A stretch of 64,000 nucleotides of DNA from Acidovorax delafieldii (GTDB lineage: Bacteria; Pseudomonadota; Gammaproteobacteria; Burkholderiales; Burkholderiaceae_C), in contig NZ_VJWE01000011.1 of the NCBI RefSeq assembly GCF_007993815.1, positions 558,001 to 622,000 on the forward strand, given 5' to 3'. The notes beneath the pieces are model-generated. The model was not told the DNA's origin. It saw only the letters and a list, made by a program, of their open reading frames with translations, and did no database searches. The position numbers and the translations under genes were made by a program. How positions within the stretch are numbered: the first letter of the stretch is position 1; each line of letters opens with the position of its first letter. Below, piece by piece: positions 36,349-45,516 of this stretch.

Positions 36349-37155
36349 TCAAACCAGTGCCTTGCGGATGCGGGCCGACACCAGGTCGATGACGCTCACC
36401 GTGACCACGATGATGAGCATCACGGCGCAGGTTTCGGCGTATTGGAAGCCCCGGATGATTTCCCACAGCACCACCCCAATGCCTCCAGCGCCGACCATGC
36501 CCACCACTGAGGCCGAGCGCACGTTGGCCTCGAAGCGGTACAGCGTGTACGAGATCCACAGCGGCATGACCTGCGGGATCACGCCATAGATGATTTCGTG
36601 CAGTGCGCTCGCACCGGTGGAGCGGATGCCTTCCACGGGCTGCGGGTCAATCGCCTCCACGGCTTCGGAAAACAGCTTGGCCAGGGTTCCCGAGGTGTGG
36701 ATCCACAGGGCCAGGACACCCGCAAAAGGCCCCAGGCCCACGGCCACCACAAACAACATGGCAAACACCATTTCGTTGATGGCGCGGCACGCGTCCAGCA
36801 CGCGGCGCACCGGCTGGTAGACCCACCAGGGCACGATGTTGGACGAGGCCAGCAGTGCCAGCGGCACGGCGGTGACCACCGCCAGCGCCGTGCCCCACAG
36901 CGCGATCTGCAGCGTGACCAGCATCTCCTGCACATAGATCTGCCACTGCGCAAAATTGGGCGGAAAGAACTCCGCCGCATAGCTGACCATGTTGCCCGAG
37001 TCGTTCCACAGATCGAGCGGGCGCATGTCGGCGCCCTTCCAGGACGCCGCCAGCAACACCAGCAGGATGCCCCACGACAGGTACCAGGCCAGGCTGCGCT
37101 TGGGCGACGAGGTGCTGGCCAGTGTGGCCAGCGAGGGATTCAAAGCAGAGGACAT
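36349..37155 (-). CDS. phnE: Phosphonate ABC transporter permease PhnE
   Basis: A 268-residue inner-membrane permease with about six TM helices. [20 protein letters not shown] is in the BPD_transp_1 region, and the EAA-like loop reads [19 protein letters not shown]. It is 34 bases after phnD and forms the channel of the PhnCDE importer for organophosphonates. Confidence 0.92.
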   Translation of the reverse strand: MSSALNPSLATLASTSSPKRSLAWYLSWGILLVLLAASWKGADMRPLDLWNDSGNMVSYAAEFFPPNFAQWQIYVQEMLVTLQIALWGTALAVVTAVPLALLASSNIVPWWVYQPVRRVLDACRAINEMVFAMLFVVAVGLGPFAGVLALWIHTSGTLAKLFSEAVEAIDPQPVEGIRSTGASALHEIIYGVIPQVMPLWISYTLYRFEANVRSASVVGMVGAGGIGVVLWEIIRGFQYAETCAVMLIIVVTVSVIDLVSARIRKALV

Positions 37156-37189
37156 GGAGACACCCGGGCCGCAACAAGAAACCTACGGA

Positions 37190-38137
37190 TTACTTCAACG
37201 ACGCCAGCTGCTGGTCGATCTCGGCCAGGCGGGTCTTCTTGTCGGCATCGGCCAGCGTCGCGTCGGCCTCGATCTTGTTGCGCTTGCCGAAGAGGTCTAG
37301 CTGGCGGATGGGGGTGAGCTGGGCATTGGTCGATGGTTTGAAGCCCGAGAGCTTGGAGATCTTCATCACGATCTCCTTCTCGCGCGCATCGGTCTTGGCG
37401 TAGTTGTAGAAGAAGTCGCGGATCTTGGTCTTGGTGGCCTCGGGCAAGTCCTTGCGCATCACCAGAGGGTCCAGCGGAATGAGGGGCGAGGTCCAGACGA
37501 TCTTGATGTCCTTGAACTTCTCGGGCTGGCGCTCCTTGATCTTCTCCAGGTTCTCGCTGTTGTTGGTGGCAACATCCACCTGCTTGTTGGCCACGGCCAG
37601 CGCGTTGGTCTCGTGGTTGGCACTGCGCGTGATCTTGAAGTGCGTCTTCGCGTCGATCTTGTTCTGTGCAAAGGCGTAGTAGCCGGGCACCAGGAAGCCC
37701 GAGGTGGAGTTGGGGTCGCCGTTGCCAAAGCTCAGCGACTTGCCGTTCTTGAGCACGTCATCCAGGGTGGCCAGGGGGCTGTCCTTGTGCACGATGAGGT
37801 GCGAGTAGTAGCCCTGCGTGCCGTCTGCGTTCACCATCTGCGCAAAGACTTCGCCATTGGCGCGGTCCACGGCTTCCATGGCCGACTTGTTGCCCAGCCA
37901 GGCCACCTGCATTTTGTTGAAGCGCATGGCTTCGATGAGGCCTGCGTAGTCGGATGCAAAGAAGGCGTTGATCTTCAGACCGGTCTGCTTGGCCATGTCA
38001 TCCAGCAGGGGCTGCCAGTCGGCCTTGAGGTTTTGCGAGGCCTCGGTCGAGATCATGCCGAAGTTGATGTCCTGGGCCAACGCGCCCGTGGTCAAACCCA
38101 GCCCGATCGTCAGGGCGGCACACAGTTTCTTGAACAT
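37190..38137 (-). CDS. phnD: Phosphonate ABC transporter substrate-binding protein PhnD
   Basis: A 315-residue periplasmic receptor with a Sec signal peptide (MFKKLCAALTIGLGLTTGA, cleavage after ALA). The mature part begins INFGMISTEASQNLKADW, as in PhnD. SDYAGLIEAMRFNKMQVAWL and FGNGDPNSTSGFLVPGYY line the phosphonate site. ATG 38137 follows TGGAG. Its C-terminal helix region (DADKKTRLAEIDQQLASLK) resembles the dimerisation helices of E. coli PhnD. Confidence 0.93.
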   Translation of the reverse strand: MFKKLCAALTIGLGLTTGALAQDINFGMISTEASQNLKADWQPLLDDMAKQTGLKINAFFASDYAGLIEAMRFNKMQVAWLGNKSAMEAVDRANGEVFAQMVNADGTQGYYSHLIVHKDSPLATLDDVLKNGKSLSFGNGDPNSTSGFLVPGYYAFAQNKIDAKTHFKITRSANHETNALAVANKQVDVATNNSENLEKIKERQPEKFKDIKIVWTSPLIPLDPLVMRKDLPEATKTKIRDFFYNYAKTDAREKEIVMKISKLSGFKPSTNAQLTPIRQLDLFGKRNKIEADATLADADKKTRLAEIDQQLASLK

Positions 38138-38183
38138 GTTGAAAACTCCAGAGAAAGGAATTGAAAAGAAACAAAAAGACCGT

Positions 38184-39044
38184 TCAGGCGGCCTGGACCA
38201 TGGCGGGCGCCCACTGTGGGACGGGTGTTGGGGCGTGCACGGGTGCTGTGGGGGCACCCGCTGCATCCGACAGAATTTCGTCGGCGTGCACGCCATAGAG
38301 GCTGCGCAGCAGTGCGGGCGTGAGGGCCGCCGACGGGCCGTCGTACACCACCTGGCCGTGGTGCAACGCCACCACGCGGGGGCAGTATTTGATGGCCACA
38401 TCCACCTGGTGCAGCGACACGATGACGGTGCAGCGGTCCTCGCGGTTGATGCGGGCCAGGATGTCCATGACCTTGCGCGAGGATTCGGGGTCCAGCGAGG
38501 CGATGGGCTCGTCGGCCAGCACCACCTTGGCGCCCTGCACCAGCGTGCGGGCAATGGCCGCGCGCTGCTGCTGCCCGCCGGACAGGGTGGAAGCACGTTG
38601 TGCATGGCATTCGGCAATGCCCACGCGGTGGAGCGCTTCCAGCGCCAGCGCGCGCTCCTGCGGCTTGAACATGCGCAGCCAGCCGCGCCACCAGGGCGTG
38701 CGGTGCAGCAGGCCCACCAGCACGTTCATCAACACCGGCAAGCGGTCCACCAGGTTGAACTGCTGGAACACAAAGCCCACCTGCGAACGCACCTTGCGGA
38801 TGTCGCTGTGGATGCGCCCGCCCTGCTGCACGCAGCGACCATCGACTTCGATCAGCGAATCGCTGGCCGCATCGGCTACCACCAGGCCCGCCACGTGGCG
38901 CAGCAGGGTGGACTTGCCCGAGCCCGAGGCACCAATCAGCGCCACCATCTCGCCGCGCTGCACGGTGATGTTGATGTCGCGCAGGGCGTGTTTGCCGTTG
39001 GCGAAATGCTTGTTCAGTTGGTGGATGTGCAGTGCGGCATTCAT
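38184..39044 (-). CDS. phnC: Phosphonate ABC transporter ATPase PhnC
   Basis: A 286-residue ATPase: Walker [13 protein letters not shown]-loop [20 protein letters not shown], signature [15 protein letters not shown], Walker [19 protein letters not shown] 39044 follows AGGAAG. The C-terminal ~35 residues are Ala/Pro-rich and absent from E. coli PhnC. It starts a separate transcription unit from phnM: the 112-base gap contains a PhoB box and a PhnF-type operator, so import can be induced independently of C-P lyase. Confidence 0.93.
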   Translation of the reverse strand: MNAALHIHQLNKHFANGKHALRDINITVQRGEMVALIGASGSGKSTLLRHVAGLVVADAASDSLIEVDGRCVQQGGRIHSDIRKVRSQVGFVFQQFNLVDRLPVLMNVLVGLLHRTPWWRGWLRMFKPQERALALEALHRVGIAECHAQRASTLSGGQQQRAAIARTLVQGAKVVLADEPIASLDPESSRKVMDILARINREDRCTVIVSLHQVDVAIKYCPRVVALHHGQVVYDGPSAALTPALLRSLYGVHADEILSDAAGAPTAPVHAPTPVPQWAPAMVQAA

Positions 39045-39065
39045 GGCAGCTTCCTGGGGGTTAAG

Positions 39066-39077
39066 TCGTCTAGACAA
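39066..39077 (-). promoter_or_regulatory. PhnF/HutC-type operator upstream of phnC
   Basis: On the minus strand TTGTCTAGACGA, with the GTCTAGAC core fitting the HutC-subfamily consensus GTNTANAC as a perfect palindrome. It matches the site upstream of phnG at 10 of 12 positions and resembles TGGTATAGACCA bound by mycobacterial PhnF. It lies between the PhoB box and the phnC start, suiting repression. Confidence 0.6.
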
Positions 39078-39097
39078 CCGGAGTGTGGTTGTGGGGC

Positions 39098-39115
39098 GTG
39101 ACAGTGCTTTGACAG
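39098..39115 (-). promoter_or_regulatory. PhoB box upstream of phnC
   Basis: On the minus strand CTGTCAA-AGCA-CTGTCAC: two direct CTGTCA repeats with the 11-base period of the E. coli Pho box (CTGTCAT-AWAW-CTGTCAY). It lies 54 bases before the phnC ATG in the phnM-phnC gap, and indicates induction of phosphonate uptake by phosphate starvation. Confidence 0.75.
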
Positions 39116-39156
39116 TTGGGAGAAGTTTGGATGTCAGGAAAAGACCTGCACGCGCT

Positions 39157-40311
39157 CTACAGCACCCTCTGCCCTTCGCGCCACACTCCACGCACCACGG
39201 CCTGGCGGCCGCCATCGGGCAGCTCGGCCATGTGCACCTGCACCAGGTCGGCGCGCAGGCCGGGCGCCAGCGCGCCCCGGTCCAGCATGCCCGCCGCCTT
39301 GGCCGGGTTGTGGGTGACGGTGGCCACGGCCTGTGGCAGAGGCAGGATGTCGTCCTGCACCAGCCGCATCACCGCGCTCAGCAGGCTGCCGGGCACATAG
39401 TCGGAAGAGAGGATGTCCAAGAGCCCCCTGCGCGCCAGGTCGGCCGCGGCCACGTTGCCCGAATGCGAACCACCGCGCACGACGTTGGGCCCGCCCATCA
39501 CGGTGAGCAAGCCACGTTCGTGCGCGGCCTGGGCTGCGGCCAGTGTGGTCGGGAACTCCGACATTGCGGCCCCTTCGGCATGGGCCTGCTCCACATGGGC
39601 CACCGTGGTGTCGTCGTGGCTGGCCAGCGAGATGCCGTGCGTGCGGCAGTAATCCACGAAGTACGCGCGGTGGGGCTCGGCGTACTGCGCCTGCAGCGTG
39701 GCCGCGTGCGCCACCTGGCGCTCGAATTTCTCGGCGCTCCAGCCCTTCTTGCCGGTGTAGTAGGTGCGTGCCTGCTCGATGTTCTCCCACTGGCGCTGGC
39801 CTGGGGTGTGGTCCATCAGCGAAATCAGCGACAGGCGTGGGTGCCCGTGGAAGGGCTCGAACAGGTCGATGGTGTTGGGCGCAGGCAGCTCGCAGCGCAC
39901 ATGCAGGTGGTGGTCGGCCCGCAGCAGGTTGCGCTCGGTGCAGGTATCGATGGTGTCGAGCACGCGGTTCCAGGCGCTGCCGCGCAGGCTGTCCACGTCG
40001 GCCTCGCCCACGCCCAGCGCGTCGAGTACCGTCGTGATGCCTGCGGCCGCAATCTCGGCGTCGTGCGCCAGCAGTGCGGGCATTTCGGCCCATTGCACCT
40101 TGGGGCGCGGCATCAGGTGGCGCTCAAAGTTGTCGGTGTGGATTTCGACCAGCCCGGGCAGCAGGTAGTCGCCCCTCAGGTCGATGCCTTGCAAAGCTGA
40201 GGTGGCCCCGCTGTCCAGCGACGCAATGCGCCCGCCATCCACGTGCAGGCTGCCCAACACCACTTCGCCTGGCAGCACCATACGGGCGTTCTTGAACACG
40301 GTTGTATTCAT
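39157..40311 (-). CDS. phnM: Alpha-D-ribose 1-methylphosphonate 5-triphosphate diphosphatase PhnM
   Basis: A 384-residue amidohydrolase-superfamily enzyme that removes diphosphate from ribosylated phosphonate triphosphate before C-P cleavage. Metal-site regions are [17 protein letters not shown] near the N-terminus, [33 protein letters not shown] and [14 protein letters not shown]. Its ATG overlaps the phnL stop by 4 bases. It is the last gene of the phnG-to-phnM unit. Confidence 0.93.
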   Translation of the reverse strand: MNTTVFKNARMVLPGEVVLGSLHVDGGRIASLDSGATSALQGIDLRGDYLLPGLVEIHTDNFERHLMPRPKVQWAEMPALLAHDAEIAAAGITTVLDALGVGEADVDSLRGSAWNRVLDTIDTCTERNLLRADHHLHVRCELPAPNTIDLFEPFHGHPRLSLISLMDHTPGQRQWENIEQARTYYTGKKGWSAEKFERQVAHAATLQAQYAEPHRAYFVDYCRTHGISLASHDDTTVAHVEQAHAEGAAMSEFPTTLAAAQAAHERGLLTVMGGPNVVRGGSHSGNVAAADLARRGLLDILSSDYVPGSLLSAVMRLVQDDILPLPQAVATVTHNPAKAAGMLDRGALAPGLRADLVQVHMAELPDGGRQAVVRGVWREGQRVL

Positions 40312-41039
40312 GCCGATGCTCCCCGGAAGTCACCCACGTTCACGCGGCGCGTGGCCACGGCAGTGCCGACCTGTGCGTCATGAAAAATGCCCACCAGGGC
40401 CGCGCCGCGCGCCACCGCCTCGCGGATCATGGCGATCACGGTCTCGGTGTTGGCTGCATCGAGCGATGCGGTGGGCTCGTCCAGCAACAGCAGGGGTTTG
40501 GGCTTGATCATGTTGCGGGCAATGTTGATGCGCTGCTGCTCCCCGCCCGAGAAGGTGGCGGGTGGAAGGTGCCACAGCCGCTCGGGGATGCGCAGGCGGG
40601 TCAGCCACTGCCGGGCGGTCTCGCGTGCGGCCTCGATGCCCGCTGGGTCGTCGCCGGCGTCTTCCGCCAGTGGCTCGGCCACCACGTCCAGCGCCGACAC
40701 GCGCGGGATGACCCGCAGGAACTGGCTCACGTAGCCCACGGTGTCGCGCCGCAGCTGCACCAGCGCACGCGGCGTGGCCTGCGTCACATCCACCACTGCG
40801 CCATCGGCCGAGCGCACGGTGATGCTCCCTGCATTGACCCGGTAGTTGGCGTAGATCATCTTGAGCAGCGTGCTCTTGCCCATGCCCGAGGGGCCGTCCA
40901 GCACCACACATTCACCGGGCTGCACGGCCAGGTCCACGTGGGCGAGCACGGGCAGTTCAATGCCGTTCTGGTGGTGCAGGGTGAAGCGCTTGGCCACCCC
41001 TTGCATCTGGAGAATGGGCGCAATGGAAGGCTGGTTCAT
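40308..41039 (-). CDS. phnL: C-P lyase system ABC-type protein PhnL
   Basis: A 243-residue ABC-ATPase-like protein: Walker A GPSGMGKSTLL, signature FSGGEQQRINIARNM, Walker B LLLLDEPTASLD, H-loop IGIFHDA-like GIFHDAQVG. PhnL associates with the C-P lyase complex rather than a transporter; it is required for phosphonate catabolism in E. coli. ATG 41039 overlaps the phnK stop, and its own end overlaps phnM. Confidence 0.92.
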   Translation of the reverse strand: MNQPSIAPILQMQGVAKRFTLHHQNGIELPVLAHVDLAVQPGECVVLDGPSGMGKSTLLKMIYANYRVNAGSITVRSADGAVVDVTQATPRALVQLRRDTVGYVSQFLRVIPRVSALDVVAEPLAEDAGDDPAGIEAARETARQWLTRLRIPERLWHLPPATFSGGEQQRINIARNMIKPKPLLLLDEPTASLDAANTETVIAMIREAVARGAALVGIFHDAQVGTAVATRRVNVGDFRGASA

Positions 41040-41824
41040 GGCTGCAGTACCGAAGAAACGAGGAGCTGGGTGTAGGGGTGTTGCGGGTCGTCGAGCACCT
41101 GGTCGGTCAGGCCCGCCTCCACCACGCGGCCGCGTTGCATGACCACCATGCGGTGGGCCAGCAGGCGTGCCACGGCCAGGTCGTGCGTGACCACAATGGC
41201 CGCCAACTGCATCTGCCGCGTGAGCTGGCGCAGCAGGTCCAGCAGGCGCGCCTGCACTGATACATCGAGGCCCGAGGTGGGCTCGTCCATGAACACCAGG
41301 CGAGGCTGGGTGACCAGGTTGCGCGCAATCTGCAGGCGCTGGCGCATGCCGCCCGAAAACGTGCGCGGTGCATCGTCGATGCGCGCCGCATCGATCTCGA
41401 CACGCTGCAGCCATTCCGTGGCCGTGGCGCGCAGGCGGCCGTAGTGGCGCTCGCCCAGGCCCATCAGGCGCTCACCCACATTGGCACCGGCGGACACATC
41501 CATGCGCAGGCCGTCCGCCGCGTTCTGGTGCACAAAGCCCCAGTCGGTGCGGGCCAGCAGGCGCTGCTGCGCTTCGGTCATGGCGTAGATGTTCTGCAGC
41601 TCGCCGCTGCGCTGGCGGAACTGCACCGTGCCTTCGTCCGGGGCGCTGCGTGCTGCAATGGCGTTGAGCAGCGTGGACTTGCCGGAGCCCGACTCGCCCA
41701 CCACGGCCAGCACCTCGCCGGGCCACAGGTCAAAGGACGCGCCTTGCAGCGCCACGCGGTCGCCATAGCGCTTGCTGACGTTGCGCACGCTCAGCAGCGG
41801 CGCAGAAGGTTCGGGGTGATTCAT
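41036..41824 (-). CDS. phnK: C-P lyase system ABC-type protein PhnK
   Basis: A 262-residue ABC-ATPase-like subunit: Walker [12 protein letters not shown], the PhnK-specific QRLLARTDWGFVHQNAADGL Q-loop, signature FSGGMRQRLQIARNL, Walker B LVFMDEPTSGLD. PhnK binds the PhnGHIJ core, over PhnJ. ATGA overlaps exist with the upstream acetyltransferase gene and with phnL. Confidence 0.93.
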   Translation of the reverse strand: MNHPEPSAPLLSVRNVSKRYGDRVALQGASFDLWPGEVLAVVGESGSGKSTLLNAIAARSAPDEGTVQFRQRSGELQNIYAMTEAQQRLLARTDWGFVHQNAADGLRMDVSAGANVGERLMGLGERHYGRLRATATEWLQRVEIDAARIDDAPRTFSGGMRQRLQIARNLVTQPRLVFMDEPTSGLDVSVQARLLDLLRQLTRQMQLAAIVVTHDLAVARLLAHRMVVMQRGRVVEAGLTDQVLDDPQHPYTQLLVSSVLQP

Positions 41825-42282
41825 GTGAGGGTCTCGACAACAAAGCTCAGGCCATGCTGCGCAAAGCCCAGGGATTCATAGAAGGCATGCGCGCCCTTGC
41901 GGCGGGCGTTGGACGAGAGCGCGAGCTTGTAGCAGCCCGCGTCGCGCGCCTGCTGCATGGCGTGGGCCATCATCTGGCGGCCAATGCCTCGGCCCTGCTG
42001 GTCCTGTGCCACCACCACGTCTTCCACGATGGCCGAGGGCGTGCCCCGGTGCGCCAGGTTGTGCATGACGATCAGCGCATAGGTGCCCACCACGGCGCCG
42101 TGCTGCGCGGGGTCGCAGGCCACCCACAGGCGGTAGCTGGGGTAGCGGGCGAACTGGGCCCACACGGCCTGGGCTTCTTCCAGGGTCAGCACGTCGGCCG
42201 GGCTGTCTTCAATGGCGGCATACAGCGCCAGCACGCTCTCCAGGTCGGCCTGCCGGGCTTCGCGAATGTGCACGGCGCTCAT
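41821..42282 (-). CDS. GNAT acetyltransferase in the phn operon (PhnO-like role)
   Basis: A 153-residue GNAT protein. VEDVVVAQDQQGRGIGRQMM is motif A with the Q/RxxGxG/A acetyl-CoA loop, and AHAFYESLGFAQHGLSF is motif B. It lies between phnJ and phnK with 4-base overlaps on both sides, a non-E. coli position. PhnO N-acetylates 1-aminoalkylphosphonates, making them C-P lyase substrates and detoxifying them; the same role here is inferred from context. Confidence 0.85.
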   Translation of the reverse strand: MSAVHIREARQADLESVLALYAAIEDSPADVLTLEEAQAVWAQFARYPSYRLWVACDPAQHGAVVGTYALIVMHNLAHRGTPSAIVEDVVVAQDQQGRGIGRQMMAHAMQQARDAGCYKLALSSNARRKGAHAFYESLGFAQHGLSFVVETLT

Positions 42283-43199
42283 GCCGCGCCGCCTTCCACC
42301 TGCGCCGTTTCGGCCTGCTGCGCCTGGCGCTCGTGGCAGTAGTCCGAATCGGAACAGACATGCATGCGCCCGCCCTGGTCGTCGGTGATGACCTCGTCGA
42401 GAAAGCTGTCGGTGGCGCCGCACAGCGCGCAGGCAGCATCCCAGCGCTGCACCTCGAACGGGTGGTCCTCAAAACCCAGGCTCTCCACCGGTGTATAGGG
42501 CGGCACGGCGTAGATGCGCTTTTCGCGGCCCGCGCCAAACAGCTGCAGCGCGGGGTTCATGTGCATCTTGGGGTTGTCGAACTTGGGGATGGGCGACGGC
42601 GCCATCACATAGCGGCCGTTGACCAGCACGGGGTAGTCGTAGGTGGTGGCAATGTGGCCGTAGCGCGCGATGTCTTCGTAGAGCTTGACGTGCATGAGCC
42701 CGTACTCGGCCAGGCCATGCAGAGTGCGCGTTTCGGTCTCCCGCGGCTCCAGGCGCTGCATGGGCTCGGGCACTGGCACCTGGTAGACGATGACCTGGCC
42801 TTCGGCCAGCGGTGTCTCGGGGATGCGGTGGCGCGTCTGGATCAGCGTGGCCTCGCGCGTGCGGGTGGTGGTCGCCACGGCCGTGGTGCGCTCGAAGAAG
42901 CGGCGGATGTTGACCGCGTTGACCGTGTCGTCCGATCCCTGGTCGATGACCTTGAGGCAGTCCTGCGGGCCGATGATGGACGCGGTGACCTGGATGCCGC
43001 CCGTGCCCCAGCCATAGGGCAGCGGCATTTCGCGGGAGCCAAACGGCACCTGGTAGCCGGGGATGGCCACGGCCTTGAGGATGGCGCGGCGGATCATGCG
43101 CTTGGTGCGCTCGTCCAGGTAGGCAAAGTTGAAGTGGCCGTCCACCGGTGCGGCGTCGGCGGGCAGGCCCATCACGGCGGGTTCCATGGGCGCGTTCAT
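42279..43199 (-). CDS. phnJ: C-P lyase, radical SAM subunit PhnJ
   Basis: A 306-residue catalytic subunit of carbon-phosphorus lyase, which cleaves ribose-1-phosphonate-5-phosphate to an alkane and 5-phosphoribosyl 1,2-cyclic phosphate. The unusual cysteine pattern C-x2-C-x21-C-x5-C is intact (CALCG, then VCSDSDYC). In E. coli three of these Cys hold the 4Fe-4S cluster and the last forms the thiyl radical. FNFAYLDERTKRMIRRAILK, YGWGTGGIQVTAS and KFDNPKMHMNP are highly conserved. It overlaps phnI and the GNAT gene by 4 bases each. Confidence 0.95.
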   Translation of the reverse strand: MNAPMEPAVMGLPADAAPVDGHFNFAYLDERTKRMIRRAILKAVAIPGYQVPFGSREMPLPYGWGTGGIQVTASIIGPQDCLKVIDQGSDDTVNAVNIRRFFERTTAVATTTRTREATLIQTRHRIPETPLAEGQVIVYQVPVPEPMQRLEPRETETRTLHGLAEYGLMHVKLYEDIARYGHIATTYDYPVLVNGRYVMAPSPIPKFDNPKMHMNPALQLFGAGREKRIYAVPPYTPVESLGFEDHPFEVQRWDAACALCGATDSFLDEVITDDQGGRMHVCSDSDYCHERQAQQAETAQVEGGAA

Positions 43200-44299
43200 G
43201 CGGCATCCTCCTCGGCGGGGGTGGTGGGGTGGGCGGCAGCGGCGCGCATCTTGCGCACCAGCTCCAGCTCGGACTGAAAGTCCACGTAGTGCGGCAACTT
43301 CAGGTGCTGCACGAAGCCAGACGCCTCCAGGCTGTCGCTGTGGCCCAGCACAAATTCCTGCATCTGCGCGGGCGACTCCACCGGTTCACCCAGCTCATCG
43401 GCACGTAGGGCTCGGTCCACCAAGCTCATGGCCATCGCCTTGCGCTCGCTGTGGCCAAAAGCCAGACCGTAGCCGCGCGTGAACTGCGGGGGCTGGCTCT
43501 TGCTGCCCGCAAACTGGTTCACCATTTCGCATTCGGTGATCTCGATGTCACCGATCTCGATGGCAAAGCCCAGCTCTTCGGGTACGACCTCCACCGCTAC
43601 CGTGCCCAGGCGCACCTCACCCACAAACGGGTGCGAGTGCGAATAGCCGCGCTGCGTGGAATACGCCATGGCGAGCAGGAAGCCCTCGTCGCCGCGCGCC
43701 AGGTTTTGCAGGCGCGTGGCCCGGTTGGCGGGGAAGCGCAGCGGCTCGCGGGTCAGGTCCGTGGGCGCGGGGTCGCCCGGGGGCACGGGGCGGGTTTCGA
43801 TCAGGCCTTCCTGGTTGAGCAGGTCCACCACACGGGGTGTGGGGCTGGGCGACACCACAGCTGCTGCAGCGGCAGGCGGCGTCACCGTGCCTTCGGCTAG
43901 CAGCTTGAAGTCCAGCAGGCGCTGCGTGTAGTCGTAGGTGGGGCCCAGCACCTGGCCACCAGGCAGGTCCTTGAAGGTGGCGGAGATGCGGCGGTCCAGC
44001 GCCATGCGGCTGGTGTCCAGCGCGCAGGTGGTGCCCAGGCGTGGCAGCGTGGCGCGGTAGGCGCGCAGCAAAAAGATGGCTTCCACCAGGTCGCCTGCTG
44101 CCTGCTTGATGGCCAGGGCCGCCAGCTCAGGGTCGTACACCGATCCCTCGGTCATCACCCGGTCCACGGCCAGCTTGAGCTGCTGGCGGATCTGCGTTAC
44201 CGAGAGTTCGGGCTGCGAGACATCGCCCCGGCGCTGGCGGGCCAACAACTGGTAGCTTTTGAGAATGGCGGCTTCTCCGCCTTTGACGGCTACGTACAT
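43196..44299 (-). CDS. phnI: C-P lyase core subunit PhnI
   Basis: A 367-residue subunit beginning MYVAVKGGEAAILKSYQLLA, diagnostic for PhnI. PhnI joins PhnG, PhnH and PhnL to transfer phosphonate onto the ribose of ATP; alone it shows nucleosidase activity. Later conserved stretches include YSHSHPFVGEVRLGTV and TECEMVNQFAGSKSQPPQFT, and LPHYVDFQSELELVRKMR ends it. ATG 44299 has GGAGG upstream and is 2 bases from the phnH stop; a longer reading would overlap phnH. Confidence 0.95.
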   Translation of the reverse strand: MYVAVKGGEAAILKSYQLLARQRRGDVSQPELSVTQIRQQLKLAVDRVMTEGSVYDPELAALAIKQAAGDLVEAIFLLRAYRATLPRLGTTCALDTSRMALDRRISATFKDLPGGQVLGPTYDYTQRLLDFKLLAEGTVTPPAAAAAVVSPSPTPRVVDLLNQEGLIETRPVPPGDPAPTDLTREPLRFPANRATRLQNLARGDEGFLLAMAYSTQRGYSHSHPFVGEVRLGTVAVEVVPEELGFAIEIGDIEITECEMVNQFAGSKSQPPQFTRGYGLAFGHSERKAMAMSLVDRALRADELGEPVESPAQMQEFVLGHSDSLEASGFVQHLKLPHYVDFQSELELVRKMRAAAAHPTTPAEEDAA

Positions 44300-44301
44300 G
44301 C

Positions 44302-44943
44302 TCAGGCCTCCTGAAGGGCTGTGGCGCTGCGCGTCGCCCGCGTGGTGCGGGGCAGGCCCACGATGTGGTCCGCAGTGGCCAGCAGCAGATCCACACCGCG
44401 TGGAAACACCCCATGGTTGGCCGCCCACTGGGCCTCGAAGTCCTCAGGCAAGCCATCCACCTGCAAGTCCGCCACCTCCTGGATGCCGGGGCCGCGCAAG
44501 TGCCATGCCTCACTTGCGTCCGCCGTGGTGACGGCGGCACGCGATACATCGACCACGCAAGTCGCTGATTGGTTGGGGTAGATGTCGGTGCCCAGGGCCA
44601 GACGGTTCAGGGCAGGCAGCGCATCACCCTGCGCCACCCACACAAAACGGGCTTGCGCGGCGTCGGCCACCACAGTGCAGCCTGTGTGAAAGCGCAGCCA
44701 GGCACCGGCATCACTGGCTGCCAGCTTGGGCGAGAGCCACAACGTGCAGTCGCTGTCGAGCAGCGCCAGCAGCACGGCAGCCGATACGGCATGCCCCACG
44801 GCAGGAGCTTGCGCGTCGTGTTCTACCGCCACCGTGCGGCCGGGGTGCGACAGCGCCTGCAGCACCGCGCGGAACACCGCCTGGCTGCCAAAGGCTTCGT
44901 TCGAAAATCCGGCACCCAGCGATGCCAAGGAGGTCGTGCTCAT
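44302..44943 (-). CDS. phnH: C-P lyase core subunit PhnH
   Basis: A 213-residue subunit. GFSNEAFGSQAVFRAVLQAL and SHPGRTV near the N-terminus are family hallmarks; LLDSDCTLWLSP and LRGPGIQEVADLQVDGLPED follow. PhnH is part of the G2H2I2J2 complex. It overlaps phnG by 4 bases. Confidence 0.93.
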   Translation of the reverse strand: MSTTSLASLGAGFSNEAFGSQAVFRAVLQALSHPGRTVAVEHDAQAPAVGHAVSAAVLLALLDSDCTLWLSPKLAASDAGAWLRFHTGCTVVADAAQARFVWVAQGDALPALNRLALGTDIYPNQSATCVVDVSRAAVTTADASEAWHLRGPGIQEVADLQVDGLPEDFEAQWAANHGVFPRGVDLLLATADHIVGLPRTTRATRSATALQEA

Positions 44944-45452
44944 TCGGTGTCCTCGTCGTTGTCGGCACCGCTCTCGCGCGCCACGGTGAAAAAGTCCACC
45001 TTGGTGCTGGCAGCCCGCGCCTGGCGCTCAGCCTGCATATTGCGCAGGTGGTTGCGGATGGGGTCGAGCAGTTGTGCGTCCAGCACCGGTTGCTGAACAG
45101 GGTCTTGCAGCAGCGCATCGGCCAAGGCCGCCAGCTGCACCTGGCGGTGCGAACGGCCCAGCACGTAGGCCACGCCCACGGTGGCCTCAGAAGTGTCCGA
45201 TGCGTCGGCCACGCGCAGCGCGCAGCGGGTGACGGTGACCTCACCCAGGTTGAAGCGCTCGCCCGTGCCACCGGCGCGGCCCTGCACCATCATCAGACCG
45301 GTCTCTGGCGCACGCAGCCAGCGCGCGGGGCGCGTGGCATGCTCATGCAAGGCAGATTCGAGCAGCCCCAGCGGCGCCCGGGCCAGCAGCGCCATCCACT
45401 GCGCGCGGCCCAGTGGGCGGCCCGGTCCCGGGTTGTCAAAGGCTTGAAACAT
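44940..45452 (-). CDS. phnG: C-P lyase core subunit PhnG
   Basis: A 170-residue subunit: RAQWMALLARAPLGLLESAL, then ETGLMMVQGRAGGTGERFNLGE in two conserved strands and RCALRVAD. It is the first gene of the phnG-H-I-J-GNAT-K-L-M unit, divergent from phnF across 75 bases that contain a PhnF-type operator and a Pho-like half site. A slightly acidic tail (DNDEDTE) closes it. Confidence 0.93.
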   Translation of the reverse strand: MFQAFDNPGPGRPLGRAQWMALLARAPLGLLESALHEHATRPARWLRAPETGLMMVQGRAGGTGERFNLGEVTVTRCALRVADASDTSEATVGVAYVLGRSHRQVQLAALADALLQDPVQQPVLDAQLLDPIRNHLRNMQAERQARAASTKVDFFTVARESGADNDEDTE

Positions 45453-45471
45453 GGAAGTGGTACCCTGAAAG

Positions 45472-45483
45472 TTGTATAGACAA
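45472..45483. promoter_or_regulatory. PhnF/HutC-type operator between phnG and phnF
   Basis: TTGTATAGACAA, core GTATAGAC fitting GTNTANAC, nearly palindromic. It lies 19 bases before the phnG start and 44 bases before phnF, so it could repress phnG and autoregulate phnF. It matches the site upstream of phnC (39066-39077) at 10 of 12 positions. Confidence 0.6.
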
Positions 45484-45516
45484 ATTGAACAACTGGCGCC
45501 AGCTTAAAGAGCGCGC

